From UBA509 sp038729325 (lineage in GTDB: Archaea > Thermoplasmatota > Thermoplasmata > Thermoplasmatales > Thermoplasmataceae), in assembly GCA_038729325.1 (NCBI GenBank), contig JAVYSG010000079.1:1-5229 (forward strand): a stretch of 5,229 bases of DNA, read 5' to 3'. A program made the translations under genes and the position numbers. The notes below the pieces were generated by a model. The model saw only the letters and a list, made by a program, of their open reading frames with translations. It had not been told where the DNA came from and made no database searches. How positions within the stretch are numbered: position 1 is the first letter of the stretch; each line of letters begins with the position of its first letter. This document shows positions 1-4,828 of this stretch, piece after piece.

Positions 1-1244
1 AGCAAATTCCTCACATCGGTCTCCTCGCGGCCGGAACCTTTTGCAATCCTCATGATACGTTTGGCATTTATCTCATCGGGATGCTCCAGTTCATAGAATG
101 TCATGGAATCCATGATGACACGGTAGTTGTTCAGCTTATCCTGTGCATTGTCCAGATCCTCTGTGCCGATCTTTCCTCCCCCGGGTATCTTTGAGAGTGG
201 GAGTGCGTCAAACATCTTCCTCATTATGCCTGGCTGTGCAAATTTCTCCCAGATCTCATACATATCCTTGAGGTTGAATTTTCCCGACATGAGGCGATTC
301 ATTGATTCCTCTGCCTCTTCTTCTGTTATCTCGGTTTCCTGGAATGCCTCCAGAAGTGTTTCCAGGTCTCCAAGCCCCAGCAGGCGTGACAGGAACTTCT
401 TTGCGTTGAATACCTCCAGATCATCCATGTGCTCTCCAGTGCCCAGGAAATAAACAGGTGCATGGATATCTGCAACAGCACTGAGAGCACCTCCGCCTTT
501 ACCTGTGCCATCCATCTTTGTTATTATCACACCGGTTATTCCGACGGCATCGTTTATTGTCTTCGCCTGTGGTCCAGCCTGCTGCCCTATGGTGGCATCC
601 ATGACAAGCAGGACTTCCTTTGGTTCGAATTTTCTCTTTATCTCGGTGATCTCGTCAATTAATTCCTGGTTCAGAGAATCCCTGCCGCTGGTATCAATGA
701 TCTTCACCCTCAGATCCCTGAGGTGCTCCAGACCGTTGCTTATTATCCTTACCGGGTTTTTCTGCCCCTTCTCACCATAAAACGGAACATTCACCTGTTT
801 TGCCACCTGTTCCAGCTGATCGTAGGCTCCTGCCCTGTGGACATCTGCCGCAATGAGACCTACGCTGAGTCCTTTCCTGTGAAAAAATTTTGCGAGCTTA
901 CCGGCACTCGTTGTCTTACCCTGTCCGTAGAGGCCAACGAGCATAATGGTCTGATCACCCAGCTCAATCCTGGAATCCTCTCCGAGAATCTTTAGAAGTT
1001 CTTCATAAATGATCTTGATCATGAAGTCCTGCTCTGTCATTCCGGCTGGAGGCTTTTCCTCAGTGGCCCTTCGTTCCAGGGTGGATGAAAGATTCAGAAC
1101 AAGTTTCACATTAACGTCAGCCTTCAGAAGTGCTCTCTGGAGTTCCTTTGATACCTCCTTTATGGTCTCCCTGTCAATGTAACTTGCGCGGGATATCTTG
1201 CGAATTGTCTCTCTGAGTGAACCGGCCAGCCCTTCAAGAACCAT
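1..1244 (-). CDS. srp54: Signal recognition particle protein SRP54 (partial, C-terminus beyond window)
   Basis: This is the GTPase and signal-sequence-binding subunit of the signal recognition particle. It binds 7S RNA and hydrophobic nascent chains and docks on FtsY at the membrane. Translating the minus strand from the ATG at 1244 gives 414 uninterrupted codons. An N-terminal helical domain comes first, then the G domain: P-loop GLYGQGKTT (104-112), DVHRAGA (134-140), DTSGR (184-188) and TKMDG (242-246) followed by a glycine-rich TGKGGGALSA. The M domain starts near residue 300 and carries the RNA-binding signature MDSM (378-381) and RIAKGSG (399-405). Archaeal family members are about 440-460 residues, so only roughly 30-50 residues should lie off the left edge. 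The start is supported by a GGTGATG Shine-Dalgarno at 1249-1255, four bases before the ATG. The gene lies 32 bp downstream of tfs and is probably co-transcribed with it. The P-loop and switch motifs depart from the usual GxQGSGKTT, DVYRPAA and DTAGR. Confidence 0.97.
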   Translation of the reverse strand, partial: MVLEGLAGSLRETIRKISRASYIDRETIKEVSKELQRALLKADVNVKLVLNLSSTLERRATEEKPPAGMTEQDFMIKIIYEELLKILGEDSRIELGDQTIMLVGLYGQGKTTSAGKLAKFFHRKGLSVGLIAADVHRAGAYDQLEQVAKQVNVPFYGEKGQKNPVRIISNGLEHLRDLRVKIIDTSGRDSLNQELIDEITEIKRKFEPKEVLLVMDATIGQQAGPQAKTINDAVGITGVIITKMDGTGKGGGALSAVADIHAPVYFLGTGEHMDDLEVFNAKKFLSRLLGLGDLETLLEAFQETEITEEEAEESMNRLMSGKFNLKDMYEIWEKFAQPGIMRKMFDALPLSKIPGGGKIGTEDLDNAQDKLNNYRVIMDSMTFYELEHPDEINAKRIMRIAKGSGREETDVRNL

Positions 1245-1276
1245 GAGGCATCACCAATGAAAATGAATTCATGGAT

Positions 1277-1582
1277 TTAATATTCTCTCCACCTGTATCC
1301 GCATTCCTCGCATGTGTAGAACTTTGTTTCCGGCTCATCCGCAGACCTTGTCTGTTTCAGAAGATAGTAAGCACCCTTGTGATGGCACTTGGGACAGACT
1401 GCATCCGAGTCAAGAGGTTCGGCGTTCTTTTCCTCCTTGATCATTATTACCTCTTTGGCAGCAGAAGTACTGACTATCTTCCCCGACTTTCCTGTTCCAG
1501 CTGCCTGAGTGTATCCACAATTTGTGCAGACCATCTTTCCATTCGATGGCGTCATGAGCGAACCGCATTTAGGACAAAACAT
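1277..1582 (-). CDS. tfs: Transcription factor S (TFIIS-like RNA polymerase cleavage factor)
   Basis: The product is archaeal TFS, which enters the RNA polymerase secondary channel and stimulates transcript cleavage in backtracked complexes. The 101-residue protein has the full family layout: an N-terminal zinc ribbon (C3, C6, C19, C22), a lysine- and alanine-rich linker at about 27-60, and a C-terminal TFIIS-type ribbon (C63, C66, C91, C94). The tip of the second ribbon carries the acidic pair D82-E83 within RSADEPET, which positions the catalytic metal. The closing WREY is typical of TFS. Length matches the family (about 100-115). The ATG at 1582 sits about 27 bp from the centre of a GTATATATAC box, so the mRNA is probably leaderless. 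srp54 follows after 32 bp on the same strand, and the two are likely one transcript. RNA polymerase subunits RpoM/RPB9 share the N-terminal ribbon, but the DE motif favours TFS. Confidence 0.96.
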   Translation of the reverse strand: MFCPKCGSLMTPSNGKMVCTNCGYTQAAGTGKSGKIVSTSAAKEVIMIKEEKNAEPLDSDAVCPKCHHKGAYYLLKQTRSADEPETKFYTCEECGYRWREY

Positions 1583-1604
1583 AGATACAATGAATTCCGA
1601 GATA

Positions 1605-1614
1605 GTATATATAC
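1605..1614 (-). promoter_or_regulatory. TATA box of the tfs-srp54 unit
   Basis: GTATATATAC is a near-ideal archaeal TATA element. Its centre lies about 27 bp before the tfs start codon, which places the transcription start on or next to the ATG. Leaderless transcripts for first genes are common in Thermoplasmatales. The box is itself palindromic, so orientation rests on the spacing to tfs. Read on the plus strand it would lie too far (over 80 bp) from the divergent gene at 1692. Confidence 0.7.
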
Positions 1615-1691
1615 ATTGACCTTTACAAATTGCTTAATTTCTGCATGCCGCTGTACAAAAATGATAATTACCCTTATGAACATTGCATGGC

Positions 1692-2114
1692 ATGGTTAAA
1701 TTTGACGAGGAAAAGATTCCTGAGATTCTGGAAAAATCCCGCACAGTTGCAGTTGTCGGTATTTCTGATAATCCTGACCGCGACAGTTACAGGGTCGCAG
1801 ACTACCTGAAACGGTCGGGGTACACCATACTTCCGGTGAATCCAGCAATAACACAGTGGCTGGGCATAAAGGCCTATAAAGATCTTTCGTCGATCCCGAA
1901 GGATGTAAGGGTGGACATAGTTGATATCTTCAGAAAACCAGAAGCAGCACTCCAGATAGTGGAGGAAGCCCTGAAACTGAGACCTGCCACAATATGGCTG
2001 CAGGAAGGAGTTGTAAATCAGGAGGCGGCCAGACTGGCAAAATCAAATGGTATACAGGTTGTAATGGATCGCTGCATGATGAAAGAGCATATGAAATACC
2101 ACGGCAAAGCATAA
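1692..2114 (+). CDS. CoA-binding protein, YccU / CoA_binding_2 family
   Basis: The product is a 140-residue single-domain Rossmann-fold protein of the CoA-binding family (COG1832, YccU type), presumably cytosolic. These proteins resemble the nucleotide-binding domain of succinyl-CoA synthetase alpha but lack a catalytic domain, and their cellular role is unclear. Visible signatures in order are VAVVGIS (19-25) as the nucleotide loop, a DRDSYRVADYL helix, PVNP (48-51), VDIVDIFR (74-81), IWLQEGV (101-107) and the terminal VMDRCMMKEH (124-133). Nothing is missing compared with the family. I chose ATG 1692 over an in-frame TTG nine bases upstream. A weak TATA-like GATAATTA at 1663-1670 lies about 26 bp before the ATG, which would make the mRNA leaderless, and no Shine-Dalgarno is seen. 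The gene is divergent from tfs. Its stop codon overlaps the promoter of the downstream tRNA gene. Confidence 0.9.
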   Translation: MVKFDEEKIPEILEKSRTVAVVGISDNPDRDSYRVADYLKRSGYTILPVNPAITQWLGIKAYKDLSSIPKDVRVDIVDIFRKPEAALQIVEEALKLRPATIWLQEGVVNQEAARLAKSNGIQVVMDRCMMKEHMKYHGKA

Positions 2115-2121
2115 AAATCTT
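2111..2121 (+). promoter_or_regulatory. Probable TATA box of tRNA-Ser
   Basis: ATAAAAATCTT is an AT-rich element centred about 30 bp before the mature tRNA 5' end. That fits a transcription start a few bases upstream of the tRNA and removal of a short leader by RNase P. It overlaps the TAA of the CoA-binding gene, so the tRNA can be transcribed on its own despite having almost no spacer. Confidence 0.45.
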
Positions 2122-2145
2122 AACCGGAGGTTCCATACACTTTTG

Positions 2146-2228
2146 GTCGGGGTAGCCTAGCCTGGTAAGGCGATAGACTCGAGATCTATTGCTCTTGTAG
2201 CTCGGGAGTTCGAATCTCCCCCCCGGCG
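2146..2228 (+). tRNA. trnS: tRNA-Ser, anticodon CGA
   Basis: All cloverleaf parts can be laid out by hand. The acceptor is GTCGGGG (2146-2152) with CCCCGGC (2221-2227), including one T-G wobble, plus discriminator G at 2228. The D stem is GCCT (2155-2158) with AGGC (2168-2171), and the loop contains GG. The anticodon stem is ATAGA (2173-2177) with TCTAT (2185-2189), around the loop CTCGAGA with anticodon CGA at 2180-2182. The class II variable region is 14 nt (2190-2203), with a short GCT/AGC stem. The T stem is GGGAG (2204-2208) with CTCCC (2216-2220) and the loop TTCGAAT. A long variable arm and discriminator G are serine features. The gene is 83 nt, shows no intron, and does not encode the 3' CCA. 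It decodes UCG. Confidence 0.97.
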
Positions 2229-2276
2229 TTCTCTTGTCCTGTACAGGTTGGTGTTTTGTTTCCACATTCATGTGAT

Positions 2277-2301
2277 ACAATTCCCACCGTGGATTGTTTT
2301 T
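2277..2301 (+). promoter_or_regulatory. Dyad symmetry plus T-run between tRNA-Ser and the permease gene
   Basis: ACAAT (2277-2281), a two-base bulge TC, and CCAC (2284-2287) are mirrored by GTGG (2289-2292) and ATTGT (2293-2297), with TTTT following at 2298-2301. As RNA this forms a short hairpin before a U-run and could end the tRNA transcript. As DNA it lies directly against the presumed TATA box of the permease gene and could be an operator. The sequence does not decide between the two. Two further short dyads lie upstream: CCTGTACAGG at 2238-2247, and CACAT/ATGTG at 2263-2274. Confidence 0.35.
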
Positions 2302-2304
2302 AAG
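2296..2304 (+). promoter_or_regulatory. Candidate TATA box of the TauE-like gene
   Basis: GTTTTTAAG is the only TATA-like stretch in front of the permease gene. Its centre is about 25 bp before the ATG at 2325, the spacing expected for a leaderless mRNA. It is too close to the alternative GTG at 2310 to serve that start. The match to the consensus is modest. Confidence 0.4.
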
Positions 2305-2324
2305 CAGTAGTGAAATATCGGCTG

Positions 2325-3092
2325 ATGCTGGACATCCTCATCCTCATCATTGTCGGGGTGGCAGTGGGGGCACTTACGGGAATGACTGGCAGCAGCGGGG
2401 TGCTTGTCGTTGTACCTGCACTGGGTCTAATGGGATTTACATTTCAGAGATCGGTGGGGGCAAGCCTGCTGGTGGATGTCATCACCACATCCATAGTAAT
2501 ATACGTGTATCTCAGGAAGCACAGCATATATGTGAGAAGCGGAATTACCATGGGACTTGGCGCCATCATTGGAGCTCAGATAGGATCAAGGGTCGCCGTG
2601 TCTGTTTCCCAGCTTCCGCTGGAAATTGGTTTCGTTGCGCTCACTGCAATTCTTTCTTTCCAGATGTACCGAAGGGCTTTTGGAAAACCAGATGAAAGAA
2701 AGGGAGTGCATGTTTCCATGCCAGAAATTCGAGCTCTTATGCTGGCCTTCGGTCTGAGCATACCTGTGGGATTTCTTACCGGGACAATCGGCACCAGCGG
2801 AGGAATAATGTTCATAGGAATCACCATGCTTCTCTTCACGATCCCTGCACAGAAAATGGTAGGCACAGCCACACTTGCAATGCTGCTTTCTGCATTGAGT
2901 GGAACGGTTGGGTATGCTTCCCTTGGGCTGATAGACTTCACTGCTGCGGCAGTTATAGGCGTGGCATCCCTGGCATCTGGATCCGGATTCTCTTACCTTG
3001 CTCACAGGACCTCTGAGAAAGGCATATATGCGGCAATAGGAACGGTATTTCTTGTGGTAATTTTTGTGGAACTATTCAAAATCATCCTCTAA
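2325..3092 (+). CDS. TauE/SafE (TSUP) family membrane permease
   Basis: This 255-residue integral membrane protein is predicted to be a TauE/SafE-type transporter. Characterised members export sulfite or sulfoacetate or move other sulfur and organic anions, but the substrate here cannot be read from sequence. Roughly eight hydrophobic segments are visible, starting at residues 3-23, 45-63, 73-92, 98-115, 136-156, 160-178, 182-202 and 205-250 (the last probably two spans). The two halves each carry the family's glycine-rich entry motif, TGMTGSSG (18-25) and TGTIGTSGG (152-160), which fits the internal duplication of TSUP proteins. A basic, hydrophilic loop lies at about 116-135. An in-frame GTG at 2310 would add five residues. 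I prefer ATG 2325 because of the TATA spacing and the lack of any Shine-Dalgarno. The gene stands alone on the plus strand and converges on the zinc-ribbon gene with a 22-bp gap. Length is near the usual 240-270. Confidence 0.88.
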   Translation: MLDILILIIVGVAVGALTGMTGSSGVLVVVPALGLMGFTFQRSVGASLLVDVITTSIVIYVYLRKHSIYVRSGITMGLGAIIGAQIGSRVAVSVSQLPLEIGFVALTAILSFQMYRRAFGKPDERKGVHVSMPEIRALMLAFGLSIPVGFLTGTIGTSGGIMFIGITMLLFTIPAQKMVGTATLAMLLSALSGTVGYASLGLIDFTAAAVIGVASLASGSGFSYLAHRTSEKGIYAAIGTVFLVVIFVELFKIIL

Positions 3093-3114
3093 TTGCCCTG
3101 TTCCTTCACCATAA

Positions 3115-3285
3115 TTATTCCTTTTTTCTTGCGTCATCCATGAGAAGCTCTTCATAGGCATCATCATCCATTTCCATTACAAATGGACCGCTGTAGCCGC
3201 AGTCGAGGCATTTATACTGGCCCATTATCATGATCATCGCCCCTGTAACGTTGTCGGAATGGCACATCGGGCACACTTTGTGCAT
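3115..3285 (-). CDS. Small zinc-ribbon protein, function unknown
   Basis: The 56-residue protein carries one zinc ribbon: CPMC (C5, C8) and CLDCG (C26, C29), with a methionine- and isoleucine-rich strand between them (17-21). A strongly acidic tail holds three consecutive aspartates (40-42), and the protein ends in a basic ARKKE. Archaea encode many such mini-ribbons, some of them subunits or co-factors of transcription and translation machinery, but I do not recognise this one. The frame stays open to an ATG at 3351, adding 22 residues. I reject that extension because it looks unlike a folded domain, runs across the intergenic promoter zone and precedes an ATG placed directly before the first knuckle. 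A TATATA stretch (3284-3291) overlaps the chosen start, and a weaker TTATGCTTATC-like element lies about 26 bp upstream of it. The gene diverges from coaA and converges on the permease gene. Confidence 0.7.
   Translation of the reverse strand: MHKVCPMCHSDNVTGAMIMIMGQYKCLDCGYSGPFVMEMDDDAYEELLMDDARKKE
3118..3130 (+). terminator. T-rich stretch, possible terminator of the permease gene
   Basis: A pyrimidine run containing six consecutive T residues (3122-3127) begins about 25 bp after the permease stop codon. Archaeal RNA polymerase often stops at such T-runs without a hairpin. It lies inside the 3' end of the convergent zinc-ribbon gene, so the two transcripts would overlap slightly. Confidence 0.35.
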
Positions 3286-3325
3286 ATATAACAATGTCAA
3301 TCTAGAAGATAAGCATAATTCATGC

Positions 3326-3339
3326 TGGAAATGTTTATA
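3326..3339 (+). promoter_or_regulatory. Candidate BRE/TATA promoter of coaA
   Basis: GGAAATGTTTATAC combines a purine-rich BRE-like GGAAA with a TTTATA box. Centred near 3336, it predicts a transcription start around 3362 and a leader of roughly 35 nt before the TTG at 3398, long enough to hold the GGGAG Shine-Dalgarno at 3384-3388. A second AT box, TTTAAAAA (3373-3380), would instead start transcription near 3402 and favour the GTG at 3425. Confidence 0.45.
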
Positions 3340-3397
3340 CTCAATTAGCAATCATTCAGTTAAACCGCTAACTTTAAAAAACAGGGAGCGCATTGCA

Positions 3398-4357
3398 TTG
3401 CTTAAGATTCTGAATGAAAGTAAAGTGTCTCCATTTATATCTTTCACCAGAGATGAATGGAAGACACTTCGTGATTCAACACCTATGACTGTGTCAGAGG
3501 AAGATCTGAGCATTATAAGAGGGATAAATGAAAAAATATCGCTTCAGGAAGTGGAAGAGGTTTTCCTTCCGCTATCTAGGCTGATGAACATATATTACTG
3601 TGCAGCAAGGCAACTTTATGATGCCAGAAGAGAGTTTCTCAAGGAAAAGGGCGAGATGGTTCCATATGTTGTTGGGATGGCAGGCAGCGTTGCAGTGGGA
3701 AAGAGCACCATAGGAAGGCTCCTCAAGACTCTCATTTCCAGATGGCCAACTGCTCCAAGGGTTTCGCTTATTGCAACGGATGGTTTTCTTCTTCCAAACA
3801 GTGTTCTGGAGGCCAGAGGCCTCATGAACAGAAAGGGCTTCCCTGAAAGCTACGATGTACGTTCACTGATTCACTTTCTTTATGAACTTAAGAGTGGAAA
3901 AGAAGATCTGAAGATACCACTCTATTCGCATCTTACCTATGATATAGTTCCGGGACAGTTTCAGGAGATAAAGAGCCCGGATATCGTTATCCTGGAGGGG
4001 CTTAATGTTCTCCAGACAAGAAGCACAGTTGCATCCCAGATAAATCCTGAACTGCTGGTATCAGATTTCTTTGATTTTTCAATATATGTGGATGCCGATG
4101 TTGCAGATATCAAGAAATGGTATATTGACAGATTTCTCGTTTTCAGGGAAACTGCATTCAGGGATCCTAAATCATTTTTCAGGAAGTACTCCGAGTTGAG
4201 CATTGATGAAGCCGTAGCAACGGCATCTTCCATATGGGAAGAAATCAATGCCGTTAACCTCCGGCTCAATATTGAGCCAACAAAATACCATGCTCACCTG
4301 ATCCTCAGAAAGGGGTCAGATCATTCTGTTACAGATGTATTTATGAGAAAAATATAG
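3398..4357 (+). CDS. coaA: Pantothenate kinase, bacterial type I (CoaA)
   Basis: The enzyme phosphorylates pantothenate with ATP, the first committed step of CoA synthesis in bacteria. With the TTG at 3398 the protein has 319 residues (E. coli CoaA 316), and landmarks fall one or two residues from their E. coli positions. The P-loop is GSVAVGKS (96-103), with K102 matching E. coli K101. Catalytic D128 in ATDGF matches D127. H178 in LYSHLTYD matches H177. LEGLNVLQ is at 199-206, Y242 and R245 lie in WYIDRF, and an asparagine sits in WEEIN. The start is uncertain: GGGAG at 3384-3388 is nine bases before the TTG, while GTG 3425 would give 310 residues. The frame is open back to 3230, but that stretch lies antisense to the zinc-ribbon gene and has no homology I recognise. 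Most archaea use pantoate kinase and phosphopantothenate synthetase instead. Thermoplasmatales lack that kinase, and Picrophilus torridus uses a distant CoaA. This copy looks much closer to the bacterial enzyme. Confidence 0.95.
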   Translation: MLKILNESKVSPFISFTRDEWKTLRDSTPMTVSEEDLSIIRGINEKISLQEVEEVFLPLSRLMNIYYCAARQLYDARREFLKEKGEMVPYVVGMAGSVAVGKSTIGRLLKTLISRWPTAPRVSLIATDGFLLPNSVLEARGLMNRKGFPESYDVRSLIHFLYELKSGKEDLKIPLYSHLTYDIVPGQFQEIKSPDIVILEGLNVLQTRSTVASQINPELLVSDFFDFSIYVDADVADIKKWYIDRFLVFRETAFRDPKSFFRKYSELSIDEAVATASSIWEEINAVNLRLNIEPTKYHAHLILRKGSDHSVTDVFMRKI

Positions 4358-4448
4358 GATATGGCTTGAAAATGTGCAGTTTTACGTGATGATAAAAAAA
4401 ATCAGGGATATCCGAAAATAACATCTTTAAGAGAAATTCAAGTGGGAC

Positions 4449-4456
4449 TTTAAATA
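4449..4456 (+). promoter_or_regulatory. Orphan TATA box upstream of a GC-rich island
   Basis: TTTAAATA here is identical to the box in front of the gene at 5201. No plus-strand coding region follows, so if active it would start a non-coding transcript near 4479. The core TTTAAA is symmetric, so it could also serve the minus strand and give RNA antisense to the end of coaA. The preceding bases (GTGGGAC) are a poor BRE, which lowers confidence. Confidence 0.35.
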
Positions 4457-4478
4457 TTTGATTATTGAGTAATCCAGT

Positions 4479-4566
4479 ATTGCTCTTCGCCTGACCTGAG
4501 CGTCAATATTAGCGGCCGGAAAAGGGCATGAAAACCTGGTGGTAAGACAGATTTACTTTGTTTTTC
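4479..4566 (+). ncRNA. Candidate small RNA (structured GC-rich island)
   Basis: Within a spacer that is about 29% GC at 4401-4470, the segment 4481-4550 rises to about 53% GC, a contrast often seen for structured RNA in AT-rich archaeal spacers. Near its 5' end, AGTATTG+CTC (4476-4485) can pair with GAG (4498-4500) and CAATATT (4504-4510) around a three-base bulge CGT. Further on, GCCGG (4515-4519) can pair imperfectly with CCTGGT (4535-4540). A T-rich run including five T at 4562-4566 could end the transcript just inside the 3' end of tusA. No known RNA family is recognised, and no convincing C/D or H/ACA box set was found. The 5' part of the first stem begins slightly before the predicted start. 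Confidence 0.25.
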
Positions 4567-4795
4567 TCATCATAATTTCATAGTAGCCCTTACGATCGTA
4601 GACTCCTACAAGTTCGTTCTGAGATTTATTGACCCATGCGGGAGCATCTTCTTTTACACTTGGATCCGAGGAATAGACGGCAATAATATCTCCAACCTTG
4701 GCATCTTTGTAAGCTATCAGCATTTCCCAGAGTGCCCCGGGGCAAATAGTCCCCCGTACGTCCACAATCTTTGCAGGTTTCAGTTCTTTTTCCAT
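4553..4795 (-). CDS. TusA/SirA-like sulfur-carrier family protein with altered CPxP motif
   Basis: The 80-residue protein has the TusA/SirA/YedF alpha-beta fold signature. VDVRGTICPGAL (11-22) holds the conserved cysteine C18 that carries a persulfide in TusA. Then come the amphipathic helix, VGDIIAVYSSDPS (34-46), and DAPAWV (50-55), close to the family's D-I-P-x-W element. Length is usual (about 75-85). Family members pass sulfur in tRNA thiolation, molybdopterin synthesis or, in sulfur-oxidising prokaryotes, to Hdr-like complexes. Which applies here is not visible. The second proline of CPxP is alanine (A21). The ATG at 4795 is preceded by a GTATATAC box about 30 bp upstream, so the leader would be only a few bases. 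The gene stands alone, convergent with coaA, and its only possible functional neighbour is the TauE-like permease about 1.5 kb away. Confidence 0.88.
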   Translation of the reverse strand: MEKELKPAKIVDVRGTICPGALWEMLIAYKDAKVGDIIAVYSSDPSVKEDAPAWVNKSQNELVGVYDRKGYYEIMMRKTK

Positions 4796-4820
4796 TTCAT
4801 CACATCCTGTGGAACTTAGA

Positions 4821-4828
4821 GTATATAC
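4821..4828 (-). promoter_or_regulatory. TATA box of the TusA-like gene
   Basis: GTATATAC is centred about 30 bp before the ATG at 4795, so transcription should begin within a few bases of the start codon. It is nearly the same core as the tfs promoter. A GTGATG stretch between the box and the ATG is too close to the start for a normal Shine-Dalgarno spacing. Confidence 0.55.

Noticed and set aside
127..995. Several open frames on the plus strand across 127-995 and one minus-strand frame at 326-511
   Set aside because: They are shadows of srp54, whose minus-strand frame is continuous and carries all family motifs.
1683..1691. TTG start three codons before ATG 1692 in the CoA-binding gene
   Set aside because: ATG is available, there is no Shine-Dalgarno for the TTG, and the extra residues are outside the conserved domain.
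2146..2228. tRNA-Ser as an integration (att) site
   Set aside because: No repeat of the tRNA 3' end and no integrase or foreign-looking block were found downstream within the window.
2576..3005. Minus-strand frames inside the permease gene
   Set aside because: The plus frame encodes a clear TSUP membrane protein; the antisense frames have no recognisable content.
3286..3351. N-terminal extension of the zinc-ribbon protein from ATG 3351
   Set aside because: It runs through the divergent promoter zone, looks unlike a domain, and a better ATG sits directly before the first CxxC.
3230..3397. Upstream extension of the coaA frame by 56 residues
   Set aside because: The stretch is antisense to the zinc-ribbon gene and crosses the intergenic promoters, has no similarity to CoaA N-termini that I can see, and would make the protein far longer than the family.
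4386..4392. GTGATGA as a C box of a C/D guide RNA
   Set aside because: No D' or D box (CTGA) occurs at a suitable distance; the next CTGA is about 100 bases away.
4528..4545. Five-codon ORF encoding MKTWW, reminiscent of a tryptophan leader peptide
   Set aside because: No biosynthetic gene follows on that strand, no terminator/antiterminator pair is visible, and such a short frame is expected by chance.
4780..4803. GTGATGA followed by CTGA at the start of the TusA-like gene as a C/D guide RNA
   Set aside because: No C' box follows, and the sequence is explained by the start region of the coding sequence.
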